DNA of 21,054 nucleotides, from the IMG/VR virus record IMGVR_UViG_3300037225_000592, positions 1 to 21,054 of that record, one strand, 5' to 3'. This stretch comes from a virus. The notes beneath the pieces are model-generated. The model saw nothing but the letters and a program-made list of their open reading frames with translations. It did not search any database and had not been told where the DNA came from. Both the position numbers and the translations under genes were made by a program. Within the stretch, counting starts at the first letter, position 1. Each line of letters begins with the position of its first letter. This document shows positions 14,432 through 21,054 of this stretch, piece by piece.

Positions 14432-14460
14432 AAGATATATTATGCTCCAAAGAAAATCAA
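14432..14460 (-). promoter_or_regulatory. Early sigma70-type promoter of the micro-gene cluster
   Basis: On the minus strand: TTGATT (14455-14460), 17 bases, TATCTT (14432-14437). The section upstream and into the spacer (GAGAAATAGCTTGA, then CTTTGGAGCA) is nearly the same as at 14780-14808, which argues that these are copies of one promoter. Confidence 0.7.
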
Positions 14461-14511
14461 GCTATTTCTCTGATTGTTTTGAGAATTTTATAATTAATAC
14501 AATCTATAATT

Positions 14512-14742
14512 TTAATCTAATATACTATGATAATTGATCTCTCGAAACACACCTAGAAATCCAGCAGCTTTAATTATTATGGGTTTTATTTGTTTAAAAT
14601 CTTTTTCTTCAAATGTGGATGATTTATTGAATATTAAATCCCTGGCTTGTTTAATGTTATAGGCAAGCACACAAACTTTTCCGATATCAAAATCTACCAA
14701 TACATCATCCCATATATACATCTTTAATTTTTGCTTAGACAT
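14512..14742 (-). CDS. Small hypothetical protein, 76 residues
   Basis: It begins MSKQKLKMYIWDDVLVDFDI and contains a helical middle (NIKQARDLIF) and a C-terminal AAGFLGVFREI. The frame extends upstream to an ATG at 14820, but the ATG at 14742 has AAAGGAG at the right distance, and a promoter overlaps the longer N-terminus, so the shorter form is chosen. It may be a small alpha/beta protein; no function is recognised. Confidence 0.75.
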   Translation of the reverse strand: MSKQKLKMYIWDDVLVDFDIGKVCVLAYNIKQARDLIFNKSSTFEEKDFKQIKPIIIKAAGFLGVFREINYHSILD

Positions 14743-14779
14743 TATAGCTCCTTTGTTTGGTTGTTTCTTTCTCCCTATT

Positions 14780-14808
14780 AAGATAAGTTCTGCTACAAAG
14801 GAAGTCAA
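14780..14808 (-). promoter_or_regulatory. Early sigma70-type promoter before the 76-residue gene
   Basis: On the minus strand: TTGACT (14803-14808), 17 bases, TATCTT (14780-14785). The predicted start is near 14773, with the ribosome binding site about 20 bases further on. It shares the bases around and after the -35 box with the promoter at 14432-14460. Confidence 0.7.
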
Positions 14809-14816
14809 GCTATTTC

Positions 14817-15002
14817 TCATCTTTTATAAATATAGGTGTAATTTTGGTGTTTTACTTCATTCCATAGAATATAGACAAAAATATCATGGGGTATTAAAAG
14901 CTTAACGAAACTATAACTAAGTACTCTGTAATTTATAATATTTCTAAGAAATTGGCAATTAAACTGAAGTTGATCTTTTAATTTATTAGATATATTTTTC
15001 AT
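14817..15002 (-). CDS. Small hypothetical ORF downstream of the structured RNA
   Basis: The 61-residue reading begins MKNISNKLKDQLQFNCQF and is rich in Tyr, Phe and Ile. It starts seven bases after the inverted-repeat RNA and has no Shine-Dalgarno, so expression is uncertain. Two weak likenesses favour it: the first eight residues resemble the protein at 13081-13275, and LIPHDIFVYILWNEVKHQ resembles part of the protein at 13282-13431. The TATAAATA near its end (14825) faces the plus strand and seems fortuitous. Confidence 0.4.
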   Translation of the reverse strand: MKNISNKLKDQLQFNCQFLRNIINYRVLSYSFVKLLIPHDIFVYILWNEVKHQNYTYIYKR

Positions 15003-15008
15003 AGTAAT

Positions 15009-15123
15009 GTCTTGAAAGTATTATAGTATCGGCCTTCAGCACTACTCACGCAGCCGACAGTTGAGACATCCTCTGAGGTGTTATTTCAGGAGTAGTTTAA
15101 CATTCCTATAATACTTTCAAGAC
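15009..15123 (-). ncRNA. Structured RNA: 18-bp closing helix, internal pseudoknot and hairpin
   Basis: Bases 15009-15026 (GTCTTGAAAGTATTATAG on the plus strand) and 15106-15123 form a perfect 18-bp inverted repeat. Between them, ACTACTC (15041-15047) pairs with GAGTAGT (15090-15096), and TCGGC (15029-15033) pairs with GCCGA (15053-15057), the two helices crossing as a pseudoknot. A further hairpin pairs ACA and CCT with AGG and TGT (15066-15081). The promoter at 15130-15158 would start RNA at about 15123, the first base of the closing helix. There is no U-run, so it is not a simple terminator; it is either a discrete RNA or the leader of the ORF at 14817-15002. It matches no class that I know. 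Confidence 0.6.
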
Positions 15124-15129
15124 AACTTT

Positions 15130-15158
15130 AATATAATTAATTCTAAAAAGAAAGTCAA
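15130..15158 (-). promoter_or_regulatory. Early sigma70-type promoter of the structured RNA
   Basis: On the minus strand: TTGACT (15153-15158), 17 bases, TATATT (15130-15135). Seven bases beyond the -10 box lies the G at 15123 that opens the 18-bp helix. Confidence 0.75.
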
Positions 15159-15176
15159 GTTCTTTAATACTAAAAT

Positions 15177-15184
15177 TATAAATA
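15177..15184 (+). promoter_or_regulatory. T4-type late promoter TATAAATA
   Basis: Exact TATAAATA in AAAATTATAAATACTATTAGA, 47 bases before gp6. The following AACCTCAC resembles the sequence after the promoter at 3122. It is divergent from, and 18 bases away from, the -35 box of the early promoter at 15130-15158. Confidence 0.8.
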
Positions 15185-15231
15185 CTATTAGACAACCTCA
15201 CCTTATTAAAAACATAATATAGGAAACCACA

Positions 15232-17826
15232 ATGACAACCAATCAACAAATTTTAAGTTATACGGGGATTTCGTATGAAGACGTAATTGGCCAGATCAAC
15301 ACCAAAATACTAGCAGACCCCCGCTTCCAGAACTATAACGATTCCCAAATATCAGCATTATTAAACCAGATCCTCGCATCTTCTGTAGACTTTTTAACTT
15401 TCCTCATGGATTCTTGCTTTGCAGAAAATTTCTTCCAGACCGCCAAGCTAAAATCTTCGGTCATAAATTTGTCCAGAAATCTTGGATACTCTGTTCAGCG
15501 CCCAATCAGCTCTACTGCCAAAATGCAAGTAAAGCTTTTTGGACAATTTAATAATATGAATGTTGGAGACACAATCCAGATTCCCTATCATTCCCAATTT
15601 TCATTCGGTGATTCAAATTTCATCCTAAAAGATTCTCTATACATTCCGATAACTGCACAAATGCAATCCGACATGGGAAGTCTCAGAGCAAATTATAGCT
15701 CAGTCATTTCTGTGGACTATAAGGGTGGAGATATAACTCTTATTGAAGGAACGATAAAAGAAAACATTATAATAGGAAACAATAATCCACAAGTAGCTAA
15801 TATATTTCAGTTATACAAGATTACAGATAAGACATTCTCAAATCATTATGGAGACTCTGATTTTTCTCCCAATGAAGTTACTCAGGTATATTGTGGAGTT
15901 AATAAGAATAGGAAATATTTGATTGATAAGAGGTCTGTGATAAACTGGGAGAATTTTGTCTATGATTCTTCCACTCCTGCAAAAGGTATATGTGTTGTGA
16001 GAACTGGAAGTGATGAAGGAATTGAAATATTATTCGGAGACGGTATATTTGCAGACATCGGAGCAAAATCAACTGCTGAGAGTGTTTGGATTTCCTATCT
16101 ATCTACTAAAGGCTCGAAGGGAAATCAGACAGGACTCATCGGAGAAAAACTTACATATTCAGGAAAAGTCTATTCTTCTACCAATCAAGACTTAACAAAC
16201 AACATAGAATTTCAATTTAAGACGAATCCTACTGGCGGTTCTGATATGGAGTCCTTAGATTCAATTAAGATGAATGCTCCTTCGATTTATTATAGCTTAG
16301 ATAGATTAGTTACTCAGAAGGATTATATTAATTATCTAAAATCTCTGACATCTCCGATTACTGTAAAGAATGCGCTTGCTTGGGGAGAACAGGGAGAAAT
16401 TACAAAACATGTTCCTCTACAGACATCAGATATAAAAATGTTCAATGTAGTTCTTTTTACAGTTCTCGGAAGTCTTTATAATGTAGATGTGAGTCCTTAT
16501 TCCCCCAGAGAAACTAATAGTAATCTGAATCTCGCAGTTCTTGATAGTAATTATAATGAAGATGAAGTTCCAATAAGAGGGTACTTTAATATTTACATGA
16601 GACAAGACCAAGTAGACCAACTCTTAGAATATACCACATCTGCAAGTTATTGGAATACTCAGGGAATAGTAACTTCGGCTACATCGATACTGGCAGATAC
16701 TCAAGCTCTTGCATCATATGGTACTGCTTCATTATCGGCTTCTTATTCATCAAAGAATACTGAAACAACCTTAATAGGAACTTCTGCATTGTTAATAGAT
16801 GTTTCTGATATGGTTTATCAAACTTCAGTCTCTGCTGCGATGAATACAATTGCTTCAAGAATCACTACTCAGCTTATAACAATAAAAGATGAAAGAGGAT
16901 TGATAGCAACTAATACAAGTAAAGGACAAGATGCCTTCGATTCAATTAAGTGTTATTATAATCCTAATACTTATACATTGGCTACCTCTGCTTCATCTAA
17001 TGATCCTTGTTATCTTTATACTTTTACAGGGGATTTTGCTAATGCCATTGGATTGTCTGGGATATCTGCTTCTCAAAATCTTCAAACAGCAACTGATTAT
17101 ATTGCCGAGAACATCGTAGCAGTTAGAGATTTAATACAAGAGAGAGCACAGATAACTACCAAGAGTGTATATCTTTCTCCAATAATTCATACCTTTAATT
17201 TATCTGGAAGTGTTTATGTCAGTCCTCTTTACGATCTTGAAACAACCAAAACACAAGTAGAAGATTTATTATATAGCTTCTTTAATTTGAATGCAGACTT
17301 TAATGTTCCAATACATATTTCAGAGGTAGTAGATATTGTAAAGAATAATTTGGGAGTAAAGTATTGTGATATAGGATTTCAGTCTACATATCCTTCGAGA
17401 TCTGATGGGCAGACTTATGTATATACTGAATTAATGAAATCTATCTATTCCTCTTATTGGGATGGAATATATCCAAGTGTAATTTTTGGATTGCCATTAT
17501 CACAAGCACTCTATGTGTTTTCTACAACTGTTATTATTCCATCTGCTTTGAGTTTTAATGAAAGGACTTTACTTAATCAATTAAAATCTATTTATGATGT
17601 TGGAGTGGTAAGTGCGAAACGATTTGCGGTTAGTAATGATTTCTTGAATTTTTGTACGGCTGTAAGAAAAGATAATGTAAGATATATCAGGGATCATTTA
17701 ATTAATCCGCATGGTAATATTGGAGAAGGATTATTGCAGACAGATAATTCTACTCTCTATGATTTCTCTGTGGGGTCTGAGATTGTAAAGATTAGATGTT
17801 CTTTGAATTACGTTTATAAAGGTTAA
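15232..17826 (+). CDS. 6: Baseplate wedge protein gp6 (baseplate J family)
   Basis: This 864-residue protein (T4 gp6 has 660) shows the family start: a helix ending in FLTFLMDSCFAENFFQTAKL, then SSVINLSRNLGYSVQRP, the motif of gp6/gpJ proteins. Residues 100-330 are strand-rich and include VRTGSDEGIEILFGDGIFAD, the conserved 'G...I.FGdG..G' section. SIYYSLDRLVTQKDYINYL near 350-370 is another hallmark. The C-terminal third includes alpha/beta units. An internal insertion rich in Ser, Thr and Ala (about 470-620) may explain the extra length. gp6 forms the ring that holds wedges around the hub. AGGA lies ten bases before the ATG. Confidence 0.88.
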   Translation: MTTNQQILSYTGISYEDVIGQINTKILADPRFQNYNDSQISALLNQILASSVDFLTFLMDSCFAENFFQTAKLKSSVINLSRNLGYSVQRPISSTAKMQVKLFGQFNNMNVGDTIQIPYHSQFSFGDSNFILKDSLYIPITAQMQSDMGSLRANYSSVISVDYKGGDITLIEGTIKENIIIGNNNPQVANIFQLYKITDKTFSNHYGDSDFSPNEVTQVYCGVNKNRKYLIDKRSVINWENFVYDSSTPAKGICVVRTGSDEGIEILFGDGIFADIGAKSTAESVWISYLSTKGSKGNQTGLIGEKLTYSGKVYSSTNQDLTNNIEFQFKTNPTGGSDMESLDSIKMNAPSIYYSLDRLVTQKDYINYLKSLTSPITVKNALAWGEQGEITKHVPLQTSDIKMFNVVLFTVLGSLYNVDVSPYSPRETNSNLNLAVLDSNYNEDEVPIRGYFNIYMRQDQVDQLLEYTTSASYWNTQGIVTSATSILADTQALASYGTASLSASYSSKNTETTLIGTSALLIDVSDMVYQTSVSAAMNTIASRITTQLITIKDERGLIATNTSKGQDAFDSIKCYYNPNTYTLATSASSNDPCYLYTFTGDFANAIGLSGISASQNLQTATDYIAENIVAVRDLIQERAQITTKSVYLSPIIHTFNLSGSVYVSPLYDLETTKTQVEDLLYSFFNLNADFNVPIHISEVVDIVKNNLGVKYCDIGFQSTYPSRSDGQTYVYTELMKSIYSSYWDGIYPSVIFGLPLSQALYVFSTTVIIPSALSFNERTLLNQLKSIYDVGVVSAKRFAVSNDFLNFCTAVRKDNVRYIRDHLINPHGNIGEGLLQTDNSTLYDFSVGSEIVKIRCSLNYVYKG

Positions 17827-17831
17827 TTGAG

Positions 17832-18359
17832 ATGTTATGTTTAATTCCTCTTGCTATTGGTCAGAGTGTCTCACAGAGTGTTATATATTCTATTAAAAAG
17901 CAAACAATAATATGTGATATAATAACCTGTGAGAGTCTTGGAGTTATTAAAAGTAATCATGGAGTTTATACTAAGGAAAAAATAAGAGGAATAAAAGCAT
18001 CAAGATTATTATGTATTGAGAAAATAAAAGATCTTAAAGAAGAATATTGTTTAATGCAGGACAGAGGATTCATCCATAATAAGATTGACAACATAGGAAA
18101 TGGGATTATTTTTCTTGAATATAATAAGAACATCGGAGCAGTTTCATTTGCAAAGCCCGATAACAATAACAGCTCTCATATTGATATTGGAGTAATGGTT
18201 TGGCGAACTGATCTATTAAAGAAGATAACATTTAAGTTCTGGGATGATGATTGTAAAAAATGTCCTTGTGATCCTTGGAGAAAAGAAGTTAATGAGATGG
18301 GCTATGATTTCTGTTATTATCCGATTAAAGAATGGTTAGCTACAAGAGAAAGAGAATAA
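17832..18359 (+). CDS. Small paralogous protein 2, possibly GT-A-like
   Basis: The protein has 175 residues and is related to the products of 11868-12380 and 18468-18992: the start MLCLIPLAIGQSV, SIKKQT, IGAVSFAKP, HIDIGVMVWRTDLLKK, a Cys cluster (CKKCPCDPW) and MGYDFCYYP. Where paralogue 3 has QDDD, this one has MQDRGF, so a metal-binding acidic motif is not kept, which speaks against a working glycosyltransferase in this copy. It starts five bases after gp6. Several Cys residues may bind zinc, but this is inferred only from spacing. Confidence 0.7.
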   Translation: MLCLIPLAIGQSVSQSVIYSIKKQTIICDIITCESLGVIKSNHGVYTKEKIRGIKASRLLCIEKIKDLKEEYCLMQDRGFIHNKIDNIGNGIIFLEYNKNIGAVSFAKPDNNNSSHIDIGVMVWRTDLLKKITFKFWDDDCKKCPCDPWRKEVNEMGYDFCYYPIKEWLATRERE

Positions 18360-18442
18360 TGAAATATATAAATTTTATTTTTTGTATTATATTGATTGTA
18401 TGTGTTAGTTCTACATTTGCCGCGAGGTTCCGTAAATTATAA
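18359..18442 (+). CDS. Tiny signal-peptide-like ORF, 27 residues
   Basis: The ATG overlaps the last base of the previous stop. The reading is MKYINFIFCIILIVCVSSTF followed by AARFRKL: a basic start, a hydrophobic core and an Ala-x-Ala-like site, i.e. a textbook signal peptide or single membrane span with almost nothing after it. It could be a membrane microprotein or the remnant of a secreted protein. There is no separate ribosome binding site, so coupling would be needed. Confidence 0.4.
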   Translation: MKYINFIFCIILIVCVSSTFAARFRKL

Positions 18443-18467
18443 AACATATATTAAGTGGAGATAATGG

Positions 18468-18992
18468 ATGATACCAATTTTAATTCCAATGATAGAGGGT
18501 ACTGAATTAAAGAAAAGGATAGAAGACTCCATTCAATCGCAGTCTCTCTACGTCAATATTATAAAATGCTATGCTCCAGGAAAGAAAACAAGACAGAGAG
18601 ATTATAATAGTGATAGATTAAAATATGAACCAATGGCAAGAAACAAGTGTAAGGAAGAAGCGATAAAGTATAATGAGGAATTTGTAGTTATTCAAGATGA
18701 TGATATAGTGCAATTAAACTCAGATAACTTCAAAGACATGCAATCGTTTCTTATAAATAATAGTAGCTACTGTGCTGTCTCAATAGGTGGAAGAACAAAG
18801 GATCACAGTAAAATATTAACTCATATAGGAATTTCTTGTGTTATGTTCCGATTAGATTGCTTAAAGAAAATTATATTTAAAAGAAGCTCAATCGATCGGT
18901 GTATGTGTGGAGATGTTACTTCAGCAATAAGAAAACTCGGATATAAATTCGATTTCTTGGATGATAAAATTAGAGTTTTGGAGATAAATTAA
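18468..18992 (+). CDS. Small paralogous protein 3, possibly GT-A-like, with QDDD motif
   Basis: The 174-residue protein starts MIPILIPMIEGTELKKRIED, followed by SIQSQSLYVNIIKCYAPG, resembling the first strand-helix-strand of GT-A folds. VVIQDDDIVQL near residue 80 resembles the DXD metal and nucleotide site of family 2-type glycosyltransferases. The later shared motifs are AVSIGG, THIGISCVMFRLDCLKK, a CMCGD Cys pair and LGYKFDFLDD. At 174 residues it is shorter than typical GT-A enzymes (about 220-300), so activity is unproven. GTGGAG lies upstream of the ATG. It is one base before the LRR receptor-binding gene, so it may act on that protein. Confidence 0.7.
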   Translation: MIPILIPMIEGTELKKRIEDSIQSQSLYVNIIKCYAPGKKTRQRDYNSDRLKYEPMARNKCKEEAIKYNEEFVVIQDDDIVQLNSDNFKDMQSFLINNSSYCAVSIGGRTKDHSKILTHIGISCVMFRLDCLKKIIFKRSSIDRCMCGDVTSAIRKLGYKFDFLDDKIRVLEIN

Positions 18993-18993
18993 A

Positions 18994-21054
18994 ATGTCTG
19001 ATTATACTTATACACTTGATGGTGATAATGCTACTATAACTGAATATACTGGTGCTGGAGGATACATAACAATTCCATCTACAATAGATGGGCATCCTGT
19101 AGTATCTATAGGATATCATGCATTTTATAGTTTATCAACCATTATAACTGTTATAATTTCTGATGGTATTATAAGTATTGGTGGAGGAGCTTTTCAGTTG
19201 TGCTCTTCATTAGTAGAAATAACAATTCCTAATAGTATTACTTCTATTAGCAATTTAGTTCTTGCTAACTGCACATCATTAAGAAATGTATTTTTTGGTA
19301 ATGGAGGGATAACTGCTATAAGTGATAGTTTATTCTCATATGATGAGTCACTTAATAATATAGTACTTCCTAGTACTATTACATCTATTGGAATTGGTTC
19401 CTTTTATGGGTGTAGTGAACTAACTGAAATAATAGTACCTAGTGGAGTTACTACTGTAGGTAATGGAGCTTTTAGTAATTGTACTTCCTTATTATCTGCT
19501 ATATTTTTAGGTAATTCTCCAACAATTGGAGTTAATGTATTTGAAAATGCTGCTCCAGGATTTTTAGTTTATTATCAAGCAGGAACATCTGGATGGAGCA
19601 ATCCTTGGAGTATTTATGAATATTCTACGCAAGAAATCGGATTACCTATAAATTACATAACAGAACTTTCATGTAATCCTGGAGATCAAAATGAATTTTC
19701 TACTTCTGCAATTTGGGTAATAGATAATTATACTCCCGGTGAATGGGATGGAGAAGAAGGAAATCTTGTTGCTTTCTTTTCAAGCACATCAGGATCACAA
19801 GTTACTATTAGTTTATCTGCAATAGGAAATATTAATCCTGTTTCTTATATGAGTTTTCAAGATATTAATTTTATTGGTGGTAGTGTTAGTGCAGATTATC
19901 ATTGTGAGGATTTAGGAAATAATAGTGGGATTGTATTTCTTTCAGTTCCAGAGAGTAATTTTTATGCTGATATAGATGATGCTTATACAGGAACGAGTCA
20001 TACAGGAACAATTGGAGATCCTTTTTCATGGGACGATTTGAATACTCATTCATCTAATACTTCTGCTGGTATGACTTATAATATTAAAGGAATTCACAAC
20101 GATACATTTGCTTGTGGTGCATATGTTAGTATTATGGCTAATATATGGCAAGGATGGAATCCAAGTGTTAATGGTCCTTGGAGAATAAAGTCAATTGATC
20201 ATGCAAGCGGAACAAGTATAAATCTTGCTGCGCTGTATGGAAGTAAAATAAAGGGGGGAATTTTTTATGCTCCCGATGAATACGCTTCACTCGTTATAGG
20301 ACAAGGAGATTATTATTCTTGTATATTTATTGCAGATGATAATATTTATGTACCTATATATGATAATGTTAATTTTTATGGATGTTCTTTATATGGAACT
20401 TTTACTGGTTATAATAGCTGCCAAGAAATAGATTTTTATAATAGTTGTATTGATATGTTTGGATATACAGGTCCTGGTTATTTATATAATTGTGCAATAG
20501 CGGATAGTCAAGTAGGTAATTCTATTTCTGTAGATTGCCAAATAAATTGGAGTATGCCAGCACGACCTCAATGGGATGGTGCAAGTTCCGTATTTAAGAA
20601 TAGCGTATTGAGTGCAGGAATTACTACTCCTCCAGAGCCAGGACTTTTACCTTATACAGATTATGAAGTTGGATTATGGGACTCTGCTAGAACTGGTATA
20701 GGTGCATTTTATTTTGATTCAATTACTCCCCCTTCTGCCACTAATTTTTATGCTGATATAGATGATGATTATACAGGAACAGGACATGCAGGAACCGAGA
20801 TAGATCCATTCTCTTGGACAGATTTATATAACCATTCAACAACTTATACTTCTGGGAATACTTATAATATTAAAGGAACAAGAACAGATACAACGACTGA
20901 AGGGGGAGTTTACTTATCTGTAAATAAGAATACATGGCAGGGCTGGAATCTCTCTGCTAATGGTCCTTGGAGAGTTAAAGCTACATTGACAAGTATTAGT
21001 AATGTTAATGATAATGTAGATGGAGTTGTAAAGGATGCGATATTAAATGTAGAT
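18994..21054 (+). CDS. BspA-type leucine-rich-repeat receptor-binding protein, 3' partial
   Basis: The frame stays open for 687 codons to the window edge. Residues 1-180 contain about six BspA-type (LRR_5) repeats, e.g. LVEITIPNSITSI, LTEIIVPSGVTTVGNGAF, with the typical 'GAF..C..L' ends. After a middle section follows a module at about 323-400 (FYADIDDAYTGTSHTG to NGPWRIK) which recurs at 585-662 (FYADIDDDYTGTGHAG to NGPWRVK); between the two lies a Gly/Tyr/Cys-rich, beta-helix-like section. The protein starts one base after small paralogous protein 3. Position after gp6 and the repeat make-up indicate a tail fibre or adhesin that contacts the host surface. LRR_5 domains are common in surface adhesins of gut and oral bacteria, but this does not identify the host. 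Confidence 0.8.
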   Translation, partial: MSDYTYTLDGDNATITEYTGAGGYITIPSTIDGHPVVSIGYHAFYSLSTIITVIISDGIISIGGGAFQLCSSLVEITIPNSITSISNLVLANCTSLRNVFFGNGGITAISDSLFSYDESLNNIVLPSTITSIGIGSFYGCSELTEIIVPSGVTTVGNGAFSNCTSLLSAIFLGNSPTIGVNVFENAAPGFLVYYQAGTSGWSNPWSIYEYSTQEIGLPINYITELSCNPGDQNEFSTSAIWVIDNYTPGEWDGEEGNLVAFFSSTSGSQVTISLSAIGNINPVSYMSFQDINFIGGSVSADYHCEDLGNNSGIVFLSVPESNFYADIDDAYTGTSHTGTIGDPFSWDDLNTHSSNTSAGMTYNIKGIHNDTFACGAYVSIMANIWQGWNPSVNGPWRIKSIDHASGTSINLAALYGSKIKGGIFYAPDEYASLVIGQGDYYSCIFIADDNIYVPIYDNVNFYGCSLYGTFTGYNSCQEIDFYNSCIDMFGYTGPGYLYNCAIADSQVGNSISVDCQINWSMPARPQWDGASSVFKNSVLSAGITTPPEPGLLPYTDYEVGLWDSARTGIGAFYFDSITPPSATNFYADIDDDYTGTGHAGTEIDPFSWTDLYNHSTTYTSGNTYNIKGTRTDTTTEGGVYLSVNKNTWQGWNLSANGPWRVKATLTSISNVNDNVDGVVKDAILNVD

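Noticed and set aside
14743-14820. N-terminal extension of the 76-residue minus-strand protein
   Set aside because: An early promoter overlaps the extension and a strong ribosome site precedes the inner ATG, although the ATGA overlap with the upstream ORF makes a coupled long form not impossible.
14825-14832. TATAAATA on the plus strand inside the small minus-strand ORF region
   Set aside because: No plus-strand gene follows until gp6, which has its own closer promoter, and the longer context is missing.
15009-15123. The 18-bp inverted repeat as a terminator or a transposon (MITE-like) element
   Set aside because: The loop is too long and there is no U-run for a terminator; no target-site duplication is seen at its ends for a transposon. 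The promoter placement and pseudoknot fit an RNA better.
15009-15123. Hammerhead, twister, pistol or HDV-like ribozyme in the inverted-repeat element
   Set aside because: I looked on both strands for CUGAUGA/GAAA, the twister core and the HDV nested pseudoknot; none fit.

Overview
This window is the tail and baseplate module of an AT-rich, contractile-tailed (myovirus-type) bacteriophage related in plan to T4. Recognisable proteins include a gp26-type zinc-ribbon hub assembly protein, a tape-measure-like protein carrying a peptidoglycan peptidase, a tube cap (gp48/gp54 type), gp53, a gp27-type hub, a gp5-type OB-fold spike, gp25, gp6 and two large receptor-binding proteins. All three stop codons are used normally. 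The host cannot be named from this sequence.

Layout. Bases 1-7698 (+): an unidentified partial gene, the gp26-like gene and a small gene, a homing-endonuclease gene apparently inserted into a small late gene, then tape measure, tube cap, gp53 and hub. Bases 7695-9318 (-): an accessory island read from an early-type promoter, holding tRNA-His, a small protein, a T4-type polynucleotide kinase-phosphatase and a homing-endonuclease-related DNA-binding protein. Bases 9371-13038 (+): spike, tail fibre, a small paralogous protein, a coiled-coil protein and gp25. Bases 13081-15123 (-): a dense set of very small genes, many overlapping, several below 60 codons, headed by a structured RNA. Bases 15177-21054 (+): gp6, two more members of the small paralogous family with a 27-residue signal-peptide-like ORF between them, and a leucine-rich-repeat receptor-binding protein running off the window.

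Control. Late genes follow copies of TATAAATA, the T4-type late motif, in a longer shared context (AATTATAAATACTA). Minus-strand genes follow sigma70-like promoters, TTGAYT-17 nt-TATMTT, that share extra bases inside the spacer. At two places the two promoter types stand back to back, so the strand being read would change between early and late infection.

The least explained items are: (1) a minus-strand RNA whose predicted first base is the first base of a perfect 18-bp closing helix, with a pseudoknot and a hairpin inside; (2) a three-way-junction leader RNA ahead of the endonuclease fusion gene; (3) a DNA-binding module shared between two endonuclease-related genes; (4) three paralogous ~170-residue proteins placed after tail genes; (5) the micro-gene cluster, with one gene that seems to begin at AUA.
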